Shown one piece after another: positions 27,036 through 44,251 of a stretch of 64,000 nt of DNA. Origin of the DNA: Cubamyces lactineus (Eukaryota > Basidiomycota > Agaricomycetes > Polyporales > Polyporaceae); NCBI GenBank assembly GCA_022376465.1, contig JACDTU010000003.1:1116001-1180000 (forward strand), written 5' to 3'. The notes under the pieces were generated by a model. It saw nothing but the letters and a program-made list of their open reading frames with translations, was not told where the DNA came from and made no database searches. The number at the start of each line of letters is the position of its first letter. Within the stretch, counting starts at the first letter, position 1. The position numbers and the translations under genes are program-made.

Positions 27036-27316
27036 GGCGTGCTGCTCATCGACGTCTGTAGCAACTCACGGGCGCTTCCTTCTTCTGTTCGTCCCCGACG
27101 TCATGTATTCATCCTCCGCTTCCGCCTTTTCTCGTCTCCTCATCGTCTCGGACGCCCTCCTCGCTCTTCTTCCCAACGTTCACCTCTTCTGCTTCGTCGA
27201 GCTGGCCTGAATCACCGTGGAGAAGACTTGCTTGCGTCGAGCTCTCTCTTAGTCTGGGGCTAGTCTTTGACTTGTACTTTCATCTCAAGGAATACGTAGA
27301 TTTGACACTGGCGGCC
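27036..27316. promoter_or_regulatory. shared divergent promoter region
   Basis: Only 281 bp separate the start codons of the PGAP1/BST1 gene (minus) and the CorA-type gene (plus). The segment is rich in CTTC/TCC tracts. Both promoters must lie here, unless the coding starts are placed wrongly. Confidence 0.6.
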
Positions 27317-29891
27317 ATGACCTCTCCTCCCGACAACTCGTCCATTCTCAACGGCTCAGTCTCCAGCTCGCCGAGGCAAATTAGGCCGGATCATTCTCCC
27401 ATCCGTCGCCGCCAGAGCAGTGGAAGCGAGATCAACGAACCCTCGTCTCGACCCCGGCTCTCGCCTACCCTCTCAAGGTCGTACAATCCCAATGACCCCG
27501 ACGCCCGTGAACGGCAGCGCACAATGGACGCTGACATGGCCATTCAACTCTCTCGCGCGCGTAGTGGGACGGTGGTTCTCCCGTCTCCTGTCAGTCCTCC
27601 ACCCCTCTCTCCGACCGCTCGCAGGACGTCGGTAGAAGAGCCGCACTTCCCCGCGCTTTCTCTGCAAGAGCAACAAGCTATCGACGAGGCAAGGGGCGCG
27701 GCGCAGCTCCACGCTGATACGGAGCATGCTGAGGGATACCAGCACCCTGGGCCGACACCTAGTCATGAACTCCTCAGCAATCACCTTAGCGCTGGTCATG
27801 AACCTGGGCTCTTGGTTTCGCTGGACACGCAGTACAATGAGGACACGGCTATGGGAGGTCTGCCCATGTATCAGGCGACGGTCGAGCGGACGGATAGGCC
27901 ACAGTACGAGTTTTCGCTCATGGAGGAGTATGCGCGGGAAGAGAAAGCGCGTCTCGGGATTCACTCGCCCACTGCACCTCCACCCTTCGACTTCCGGCAA
28001 CCGCAGGCTTCCTCTTCTACGCACGTCCCACTTTCTAGCGGAGGTGAGCAGTCTCAGGGACAGGAAGGTCAGCGTGAGGGTGGAGAACCCGCATCCCAGG
28101 ACTCTTCGCTTCCGTTTACTTTTCCGCGTGTTCGTCAGCGGAAGCTCAGTGTAAGTTCACCCGGCCCAAGGAGAGGGAAGATGGCGTTGTTCGAACAAGG
28201 GGGTGCGCCACCGCCCACGCTCGGATCGCGCGCACCGCATTTGGGAGGCATGGGCACAACCCTCAGCGTTGTTCCATCCTACGATAACTTGGAGGATTCC
28301 CATAGAGGCGGTCCAGACGGGATGGGTCTCGGTATGGGCGGAGGTCCAGGCTCTGGGCACGACAGGCCATATCGCTTCTCGTTCTACTCGAACGCGTTAT
28401 CGGCAACCATTCATGCTCGGAGCCTCTCGGAATTGCCAGCTGAGGGACAGTCGTTCGAGGACTTATTCACGGGACGCAAGGAATCGCAAGAGTCCTCGAA
28501 CGCGGCGAGTGCTCGGCCGTCGCTGTTGAACCGTGCACCGGTTGGTGGCCTTGGGTCGGTACCTAAGTCAGGGACCACATCGCCTGTACCAGTACCCAAC
28601 AACAACGCAGCTCCCAGCGGCATTGCTAAGTCTCTGCAGTCAGAACGACGACCTGGCGATGCTGGCAACTCCGATAGCTATACCTGGTGGCTGGACGTCC
28701 TTGCGCCCACAGACGATGAGATGAAGCTCTTGAGCAAGGTAAGGGCTGTCGTTGATCTGACGCGTTCCGGCTGACTATACGCGTTGGTTCAGGTCTTTTC
28801 TATCCATCCATTGACGACAGAAGACATCCAGATGGAAGAAACGCGTGAGAAGATTGAGCTGTTCCGCAACTACTATCTTGTCTGTTTCCGTGGCTTCGAC
28901 CAAGATCCATATAGCCCGACTCACCTAGAGCCGCTGAACATGTACATAATTGTTTTCCGAGATGGGATTCTCTCTGTAAGCACTCTACACCCATGCTTGC
29001 CAGCCGGGCCGGAGACTGACCAGACGTGGACAGTTCCACTTCCGGCCTACGCCTCACCCACAGAACGTTCGGCGACGTATCAAGCAGCTGAAAGACTACA
29101 TCAGCGTCACATCTGACTGGATATCCTATGCGCTTATCGACGACATCACCGATGCCTTTGGCCCGCTCATCCAGAGCATTGAGTACGAGGTAGACAGCAT
29201 TGATGAGCTTGTGTTGATTTTGAAGGAGGCCGAACAAAGTGACATGCTGAGGCGGTACGTGAGATATTCTAGTGTGTGTTAAACTGTACTAACACGATTC
29301 CCTGTAGTATTGGTTCATGCCGAAAGAAGGTTATGGGCCTTTTGCGACTTATGGGTAACAAGGCAGACGTCGTCAAGGGGCTCGCGAAGCGTTGCAACGA
29401 GAACTGGCGGGTAGCACCCACTTCAGATATCGTCAGTCCATTACCATCTTGCTCATATCCAAGAATCGTAACTGAGATAATTGCGGTGCAGGGTCTATAT
29501 CTCTCCGATATCCAGGACCACTTGATCACGATGACCCAGAACTTGAACCACTACGAGAAGATCCTCTCCCGGTCGCACTCCAACTATCTCGCGCAAATCT
29601 CCATCGAGATGACGGACGCGAACAACCAGATCAACGACGTCCTCTCCAAGCTCACAGCGCTCGGTACGGTGCTCATCCCGATGAACTTGGTCACCGGTCT
29701 GTGGGGGATGAACGTCAACGTGCCTGGCCAAGACGTCGATGTAAGTGACAGCAGCAGCTTAGTTGATGCCAGGCGCTCATATGAGTCCCAACCTGCAGAA
29801 TCTGAAGTGGTTTGGGTCGATTGTTGCCGTCCTGGCCGCGTTCGCCATCGTCGCGGGCTGGTCTACGTACAAGCTCATGGTCCACCGGTAG
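27317..29891 (+). CDS. CorA-type magnesium transporter (Mnr2/Alr1 family)
   Basis: A pentameric Mg2+ channel of the fungal plasma membrane or vacuole. The ATG at 27317 (MTSPPDNSSI) starts a long disordered cytosolic region rich in Ser/Pro. The CorA domain follows with YTWWLDVLAPTDDEM, IHPLTTEDIQMEETREKIE, FRNYYLVCF, IKQLKDYISVTSDW, and the helix DLYL-like segment GLYLSDIQDHLITMTQNL. TM1 contains LGTVLIPMNLVTGLWGMNV, with the GMN signature codons at 29705-29713. TM2 is WFGSIVAVLAAFAIVAGW, and the protein ends YKLMVHR with TAG at 29889-29891. Introns are inferred near 28739-28792, 28976-29033, 29255-29307, 29432-29491 and 29741-29798. The long N-terminus favours the Mnr2/Alr group over the mitochondrial Mrs2 group; membrane location is inferred. 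Confidence 0.88.
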
Positions 29892-30418
29892 TCGGTTCAT
29901 CTAGATCTGAGATCTTGGTAGACATCTCCCGGGATGAGTTCACGTTTCCTTCGGACTACGGCACGGACACTTCCATACAGCACCTCACTTACGACATTCA
30001 CGATCTCGAGCAGTATACGATTATAGTTCCGAATGATATACGCGACATCTAGGCCACGGTCACATCGCGGCCCTAATCGACAATCCGTCCAGACCCGAAT
30101 ACGTATTCCTGGGCCTGTCTACATGCATGCATCTGTCAGATGAGTCCTGGTCAGGATCGCGTGTGATGGGGGCGCGTCGCAGCAAGGGCATGACAAGATG
30201 GGATTGGTTATATAGGACTACACAGAGCACAGCAATGGGACCAAACAAACATGATACAGCAGCACAAGCAGCGTCGTACGTAAGAGAAGACCTATAAGCA
30301 AGCGAGAAACGGGAGAGGGGAGCGAGTAGTTAGAAAGAGAGAGACGGCCATACGACGTTGACATATTAGACTCATGAGACACACAACAGAACATAGTACG
30401 CGAGAAACACGAGAAGAA
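29892..30418. other. convergent intergenic region
   Basis: About 530 bp between the CorA-type stop and the KDM5 stop. It includes a long purine-rich tract (30280-30420 on the plus strand, so pyrimidine-rich in the KDM5 3' region). No gene is seen. Confidence 0.4.
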
Positions 30419-36825
<6,407 letters not shown>

Positions 36826-38123
36826 TGTGGCCGTGGAAGAAGGAAAGAGGAGAGGCGACTGGCCGAGCCCGTCCACTCGACTTGATTTCTCAATGGGAAT
36901 CCAGCAGGCGCCCGCTCCCCCTTCTCCGTGGGAACGCCGCCTTCGCTGAGCTCAATTCCCCCGCGCCGATCTTGCCGCCGCTTGTTCGCTGGACTCATAG
37001 CCACACATACAAGCATCCTCCTCCCCCCATTTCGCCACATATCTCTCCCTGGCCACATCGTGTTGCCCACAGCACGCTCTCTGTGTCCGCCATACTGTGC
37101 AGAACCCACTTTGAACCCTCATGCGCTCGCAGAACACGCCACACACGACGCCGCTCATTCCATTCCATTTCAACTCCGCGACGCTACAGGCTTACCCAAT
37201 CACGTCCTGTGTCGCCTCTGCGGCACGCGTCCCGCAACACCCCAGCCCAGCTGTTGTCCCACCTCGGACGCAATTGTACATATCCAACAGTCGCCTAGCC
37301 TCGCCCTTGCCGGTCATCCTGTCTGATCTCACGTCTGCATCGCCAGTCCATCCAGTCGCTTCACTCAACGCGTATGCGGCGAAGAGTGGCTGTAATGACG
37401 CTTCACGGTATTGCGCTTCCGAGTTCGGCCACCTGTGCTGTGCTATAGGCGCCTGTTGTATTTGGTCCCGCCCGTCGTCGACCTCTCTCAAATCCGTGCT
37501 CTCCACCTCATTCATCCATAGATTTGTGCACATCCATGCTTATACACATGTATGGGCCTCAGATATGACTCGCGATGCTTTTTGCACGCTCGACTTTCAT
37601 GACTCAAATCTATGCCACACTCGAACTCCGTTGCACAAGCGCCGAGCTGCTGCGCCCATGAAGAGGTGTCAGAGACTCAGATATCAATCATTCACTCATT
37701 GACACGTTGATAGCAACAGCTCCACAACGTTCATCTAGACGTCACAAAGACACCTTTCAGTAGTACCCACTGCATTCTGTCTGATTACACTGACCGGTGG
37801 ATATACACGGGCAGGCTACGCCCGTCTTCATGATAAGCAATCGAACGGGCTCCGAGGCGTATCACTCCAGATTCATGATCACTGCGAAATTCCCTGTATA
37901 CATGCCACAGCTCCTGCGGTACACATTACGCTGATCCAGCTAATATCACGCAGGTACAACGAGGCGAAGAGAATAGTGACACGAAAGATAAAACGAATGC
38001 AAGGGAGATGTAGGTGCGCGATTATGGTACGATGAGAATGCAGATGCTGATGATGGATGAGCAAGACAACTACGACGAACTACACGACATGAAGGACTGC
38101 CACTGACCCCCCGGAATAGACGT
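36826..38123. other. intergenic region upstream of the KDM5 gene
   Basis: About 1.3 kb between the KDM5 start and the 14-3-3 stop. Long plus-strand frames (37121-37702, 36717-37298) exist, but they are compositionally skewed, overlap one another and have no recognisable domains. I regard them as non-coding. The pyrimidine-rich plus strand in the first 300 bp may be the KDM5 promoter and leader. Confidence 0.4.
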
Positions 38124-39065
38124 TCATGCGCCCTCTTCCGCGGGAGCCTCGGCACCGTCATCCTTGTCCGTGGGCTTGTCTGTAACAATAGACATCAGTG
38201 TGAGCCATCAGCACAATGACAATGATACTCACCAGACTCCTGCATGTCTGACGTCCAAAGGGTGAGGTTATCACGGAGCAATTGCATGATGAGCGTCGAG
38301 TCCTTGTAGCTCTCCTCCGACAGGGTGTCGAGCTCAGCAATAGCATCGTCGAACGCCTGCTTGGCAAGGTGGCATGCACGGTCGGGGCTGTTGAGGATTT
38401 CGTAGTAGAAGACGGAGAAGTTGAGGGCAAGACCAAGACGGATGGGGTGTGTGGGAGGGAGCTCGGTGACGGCAACGTCAGACGCGGCCTTGTAGGCCTC
38501 GAGCGACTTGTCAGCGCTCTCTTTCCGCTTGTCGCCAGTGGCAAACTCGGCAAGGTAACGGTGGTAGTCACCCATCCTGCAGGATGGTAAGCACACATAC
38601 AGGGCCAAAACTCAAACCACAACTTACATCTTGTGGTAGAAGACCTTGGACTCGCCAGAGGCAGCCGAGGGGATGAGGTGCTTGTCGAGGACGTCGAGGA
38701 TATCCTCGCAGATCTTCGCAAGCTCGCTCTCAATCTTCTCCCTGTAGCCCTTGATCATCTTGACCTGGGCCTCGTTGCCCTTCGACTCCTCCTTCTGCTC
38801 GATGGAGGATACGATGCGCCACGACGCACGGCGGGCACCAATGACGTTCTTGTACGCAACGGAAAGGAGGTTACGCTCCTCAACGGTGAGTTCCTGGTCG
38901 GAGGAAGCAACACGCTTCATGTTCTCGACCATCTCTGCACAATGAATGGCGCGTGAGCCACACGTGTGCACCCACAATGTCACACAACTCACCCTCATAA
39001 CGCTCAGCCTGCTCAGCGAGCTTGGCGAGGTAGACAGAGTCCTCACGAGACTGAACGGCGGCCAT
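38124..39065 (-). CDS. 14-3-3 protein
   Basis: A dimeric phosphoserine/phosphothreonine-binding adaptor in the cytosol, regulating many signalling and metabolic proteins. The start at 39065 gives [20 protein letters not shown]. It splices near 39000-38940 to [12 protein letters not shown]. The family signatures are present: [20 protein letters not shown], then [52 protein letters not shown], and [20 protein letters not shown]. The Lys, Arg and Tyr that hold the phosphate (in [13 protein letters not shown] and GDYHRYLAE) are intact. A short last exon encodes an acidic tail ([14 protein letters not shown]) with the stop at 38124-38126. The length, about 255 residues, is normal for a fungal Bmh-type protein. 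Confidence 0.96.
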
Positions 39066-40037
39066 CTAGGGGATCATACGTCATCAGCACGCGGAAACGA
39101 CGCGTTCGACGCGTTATACTCACTGTAATAGAGTGTTTGGGGGTGGTAGTGAGATGGGTGGCTGCAACGAGGCTGAGGGTGAGCTGGACGGGACGAGCGA
39201 CGAGCACGTTAAGTACTGACTGGAGATGGGATGAGTGGCGACGGGGATGATGAGAGTTGAAGGAAAGAGGTGAAGGGGAGATAAATGAACAAATTAAATT
39301 CAGAGCTGGGCAGAGGGTTGTTCGGTTATGGGCAGAGGGGAAGTCACGTGCCGACGTTTCCGATGGAGATTCCTCTGGCACACGAAGCCATATCGGGTAA
39401 GCGCCGTCCCCGCATCATCGAGATGGAACGGGCTGCTTTATGCTCGCTTGGGCTCCGGCGGAGCATGTTTTGTTGGGCGGACAATGCGGACGCTGATACG
39501 GTTTGCATTGTGTGTTTTCTAGCTTTGACAGAACGATGTGTTGGTTTTTCGTGCGTGGTTGCTGAGGGAGAAGCGCCGGGCAGAGGGTGTTGCCACGGCC
39601 ACGGCGGCTGGAACATTGGCTGTGGAACTGACGTCTATGCGTCTTGCGGTGATCGAGACGGGAATATGGCCACTGCATGGGGCGCTGTGGCAGCTGCTAA
39701 TCTTGGCATTCCGTCGCCTCCAGCTGCCAGTGTCCATGAATACACTCCTCCTGCATTCCTCTCCACAGCTTCACAGCCTCTCTACACGTATACAGCCATC
39801 TCTCCACATCAGCTGCAGTGGCCGCATCCTAGATCTTGCCTGGGTAAGATATGAACGCAAAGTCCACAACGGACATCCCCCTTTGGCATGTTCCGTCGGC
39901 ATAGCTTCTTGTGAGCTTCATGTCACCGGGATGTCCGCAACTCAGCAATCATGCAAAGTCAAACTGCTGTATTCCGAGTAAGCCCTCACACGGAGTAGGC
40001 TCTGGCTATCTAATCACCGCTCCGGCTGTCAATACTC
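39066..40037. other. intergenic region upstream of the 14-3-3 gene
   Basis: About 970 bp between the 14-3-3 start and the S28 peptidase stop. A 189-residue plus-strand frame (39285-39854) crosses it but shows no domain and no clear protein-like composition. The palindrome CACGTG at 39345-39350 is listed separately. I call no gene here. Confidence 0.4.
39345..39350. promoter_or_regulatory. CACGTG E-box in the 14-3-3 upstream region
   Basis: The hexamer CACGTG, core of fungal bHLH (Pho4/Cbf1/SREBP-type) sites, occurs 280 bp upstream of the 14-3-3 ATG in the context GTCACGTGCC. One hexamer can occur by chance. Confidence 0.25.
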
Positions 40038-42221
40038 TCAGTGCTTTGACGGCTTCCACTCAGCCACCCAGCCTGCGATCGTCTTCAACGCTTGCTGCTG
40101 CACAGCCAGCACCGTCGTGTCGACCTGAGCGTTCACTGTGCTTAGGTCCGAGCAATGGAACCCGTCCGAGATCGTCAGCGGCTGGCCTGGCGTGCTCTTG
40201 AAGTGCGTCCCGTCCGCGGCGAGCGTGGCCTCCCTCCAAGGGTCACCTGAAGCGGACAGAACAATGAGTACGTTCAATGCGTTTTCCTGCTGTTTGACAG
40301 TTCAGGAACTTACGGTGGCCATTTGCGAAGAAGAGGTGGTTTTCCTGCACGAACCACCCGTGGTATGCCTTGTTTGTCGCATCCACGTTCGGCACTGGCA
40401 GGTGCCCCAGGTTCTTATACGCGTCAGGGAACATGTACGTGCATTGGCGTTCGTCGTAAGGAGGCTGCACCAGACGCGTGACAATGGTCGGATGGCCTAC
40501 GGGCGCACCCTCCTGGAAGAAGCCCATCTGGTTGCAACTGTGCAGCGGAAATAAGATCAGCGTGAGAGACCGGCGATGCAGCGTTACGAGTGTCGCCTTA
40601 CACTATCCACATCCAGGAGCGATTCGCGTTGTCGACAGAAATGTCGGTCCAAATGTCCTGCGTAGGGTCATAGGTTCCCAAACAGGTACTGATAACAGTG
40701 GTCAGCGGCAATCTGCACCACAGTTCGAAAGGTTACCCACACGACGTCCTCGTCACCGCAAACTAGGAATGCAATTCATGGTTCATCGCCTCAATTTCCC
40801 TTTGCAGAACAGATGGACTTACGGAGGTCATAGTAAGTGTTCGTCCAGTACGAGCCCCAAGCTTGCAGAGCATGCTGAAGTCCCCATCCATTAGGACCAG
40901 CGCTAACGCCGTCCTTGACCTCTAGCGCGTCGCAGAAGTCGAAGAACAGACCGCCACCGGACGACGGAGAAAGCGACTGCCAGTCCCAAAGGTTGTTGCG
41001 GACTGGGAACGTGCGTGGTGAGCAGACACTCTCACTTGCTATATCCCTCGCAACAACTCACGGGCGCCTGCAACGTCGTCCAGGTGCGTCAGGGCGCTCA
41101 TGTTGAAGAGAGCCTTGATGGAATTGATCTCCTTCTGGTTGCCAGACGTGAAGACGGAGTCAATATGCGCGATCACGGCTTGCACGTCGGCCGAGCAGTT
41201 CTTCGGCATCCACTCCAGAATGGGCTGGAAATAGCCCCAATAGTCCCTGTACGTCGCCATGTGTCAGTCAACATCGTCCGCATGCCTCCCCTCGTCCCCC
41301 AGAGACGGGCCCATCAGAAACCGAGGATGGCGTACGTACACGATGCTCTCGACGACCGCGGACGAGGCGTAAGCCGCCTGGAACAGGTTCGGCTTGCTGT
41401 GGGCCACACATGTAACGCAGTCAGCGCGCAATCGCCGGGCTCACGCAGGAAGGAGAGGACCGACTTGACCACCGTGAAGCTCGTGAGTGCACCCGAGTAG
41501 CTGCCCCCGATGAGCACCCAGGGCGCCTGCCCGGGCTTGACGGCGTCCCCGCCCGGCATGGGCAGGTCCACGTTCTTCGCAAAGTACTCGAGGTCGTCGA
41601 TCGCCTGCTGGATCGTGTGGAACTTGAGGCTCTTCACCGACAGGTCATCGTACGGGTTCGAGAGGCCGTAGTAGCGGTGTTCGAGCACGATCGTCGCGCC
41701 GTTCAGCTCCTGCGCGATCTGCCCGTTGATGGTGCGGTTCGTGAGATATCCGCTGTATGCTGCGAACAGGCTCGTGATGAATAGAAGCTCGGGTTATCTC
41801 TTCAAGGCCCGATACGTACGTTGCGCGTTGGCTTCTCCCGGGGTGAACAATACGATCGGGCCGCCTACGAAGACGAGCGCGGTCAGTCTACGGCATGGCC
41901 CACGAAGGGAGCCCCACAATCCGAGCGCGACGTACCGGTCTCGTAGAACTCGTACGTCGTCCAGTACCGCTGCTTGAACGTGCCGAGCGACGGGTTCGTG
42001 TGGTCGATCAGCTGGTCAAAGTAGTACGTCGTGTTGTACGGCGGGAGCTGCGTCCCGTTCCGGCTCGTGACGGGCCCGTCGTCGGGCGGGGACACGACGG
42101 GCACGCTCGGCCTGCGCGCCATGTTCGCGTGCAGCCGTCCGTCGCGCGTCTTCGCGTCCGCCACCGTGCCCGCCGCGAGGGCGAGCACGAGCATCGACGC
42201 GAGTTTCCAAAGGAGCGTCAT
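40038..42221 (-). CDS. secreted serine peptidase, family S28 (prolyl carboxypeptidase type)
   Basis: A probable extracellular or vacuolar acid peptidase cutting after proline. The start at 42221 gives MTLLWKLASMLVLALAAGTV, a typical signal peptide, then a pro-like segment. The mature part begins with YYFDQLIDH and FKQRYWTTYEFYE, the usual S28 opening. It continues with PIVLFTPGEANAQ, IVLEHRYYGLSNPYDDL, and the nucleophile motif IGGSYSGAL, with the Ser codon at 41500-41502. Later exons carry DYWGYFQPILEWMPKNC, CDALEVKDGV, and near the end SASGDPWREATL (probable catalytic Asp) and DGFHCSDL (probable catalytic His). It ends ...WKPSKH at 40038. Several N-glycosylation sequons (NGT, NTT) are visible. 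About eight introns are inferred; some borders are approximate. Confidence 0.9.
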
Positions 42222-44251
42222 ACCGTTCCGAGCACTTGCGTGGATGTTCGCAGTCGCCGAGCAATCCGGTATGATGCCGTGAGCGCTTGTCTGTGTGCAG
42301 AGCCCGGGGGTGAGACGAGGACGTCGACGCGCGAGTCTGCGAGTGCCTGAGGTTGAGGCAAACGGCTCGAGGACACCACCTGCGCCCGTACTCTTTTATA
42401 CCACTTCGCGTCCCCGGACGGCGCGCTCGGTGGACATCGTCGATCTGCGCGGCATCACTTGATGAGCCTGAGCGGCGCACTGGTTCCGCCGGCAGCAGCT
42501 TACCGCTGATGGGGATCGGTCTGCAGCACGACGAACCCCGAGAGAAGGCCATTTGCTTCGCGCGTCGCTGTCAGTATACTGCCGTCACCTGGCGCGTATC
42601 AAGTGCGCGGCCCATGTGCTCCAGCTGGGACGCATGGTCGTGCGGGGTGTCAATGACTTCTTGCCTTCCAACGCTATCAGGCCAGGTACCTCTCTGGAGA
42701 TAAGTGGTGATTAGTTGTCGTTATAGACCGATGTCGCGAACGTACACCGAGTGACACCGTAATTGGCAATGCTATAACAAATCAAGACCCTGGCGTCGGG
42801 CGTAAGCCTACTGGCTGTGTCATGGATGGGAGACGTCCATTTGATGGAGCCTGGAGTAAGCGAGGATAAGCCAGAACTTGTCTGCACTTTTTCGGAGCCG
42901 TCGAGAGTCGCGAATCAAGAATCGGAAGTGTACACGCTGTTTGCGTGTACCTATCTGTGCCCCTAGGGCTTCACAGGTCACGAGGTGAAGGCACAGAACT
43001 TCAGCCATCGCACCATGGGAAAGCCTTTGGACGCTTTCTAGCACACGCCAGTGCACGCGGAGTCGCACCTCCGACGACCGAGAATTGAGGTTGACAGAGG
43101 ACTGAGCATGTGCAAGGGATCCACGAAGGAGAAGCTGGATATCGTCGTTGAGCAATCGACGATCTTGAGACGGACGTTGCGGCTCTCAATGCCAGTCACT
43201 TCCACAGCCATGGTTCTCACATTACGGCCAGACTATGGCGGCCCGCGAAGGACTAGAAGTACGATGAGCTCCACGTCCTGTTGGTTCCTTGCGCTGAAAC
43301 ATCGGCCTTGGGGAAAGACAGATAAGTAAGAAGTACCTGGGCGAAGCACGAGAACATACGGTGTCATACCTAGTTCTAAAATGAGCCACGACAAGACGTG
43401 GATGGCGTGACCACTGTAATTCATGCAAGAATACGCAAGGCCATGCGTCTGAGATTGCTCGGGTCAGGCCCTGGTTGAGGGGAAGGCTTGGACAGTCAGG
43501 AAGAGTCCAGTGTGCTGCCGTGGAGGCCGGGCAGATCTCGAGCATAGGAGAACGTTGAGTAAGAGCACCAGCCTTGCTAAGAACGTTGCGGTACGTCACC
43601 TGTTCAGAGGACACTGATCTGATATATGTAGAAGAAGGTGACACTCGTACCTCATCTGGCCGCGAACTCGTGAGAACAAATGTCGAGAGTCTGACCACTT
43701 GATGAACTGTCCGGATATTACTGTCAGCATCATGATGCACTCAACTAGCCATGGAGGCTTTGACAGACGAGTCTCTTCTCCCCTGTCTGGGGAGTCGTGT
43801 TCGCATACGTCTCCTTGCCCCCAGAAAGATGTGTTGAGTTGGTACAGCTCAATCGTACATGCGTGTGGTAAGAAGATCGCTTGAGGAAATCTGCCAGTAG
43901 ACCTAAAATGAGCCCTGATTCCTTGCAAGAAGGTACTGACTCACCTCGCACTCGTTTGGCCAGAGTATTGGTTCGCAAAAATACTCCATCATCATGTGCA
44001 GACAGCACCGACTGTAAGTTACCATATATATGCGCGTAAATCATCGTGTCATTACATGAGAAGTACTGGACAACAAAAGCATCGTGAACGCATCGCCGGC
44101 TCGTAAGATACACATAACGTACTCGAGAGTTCGTGAAGGAAAACCAAGCATAGGTAAATCATGAAATATCGCACACAAGCACAGTCCATTCGGCGGACCA
44201 CCCTCGAGGCAATCGAATATGAGATAACGGTCGACGACATCTATAGATCGA
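42222..44251. other. gene-free stretch of about 2 kb
   Basis: Between the S28 peptidase start and the stop of the coiled-coil gene (both minus strand). Overlapping frames on both strands around 42820-43330 do not show a known domain. The proximal 300 bp should be the peptidase promoter. No terminal repeats were found by eye. Confidence 0.4.

Noticed and set aside
37121..37702. 193-codon plus-strand frame upstream of the 14-3-3/KDM5 region
   Set aside because: No domain, skewed His/Ser/Pro/Cys composition, overlaps other frames of similar length; lies in a pyrimidine-rich upstream region, so judged a chance frame.
39285..39854. 189-codon plus-strand frame between 14-3-3 and the S28 peptidase
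   Set aside because: No recognisable motif and Cys/Gly-rich composition unlike a folded domain; covers the 14-3-3 promoter.
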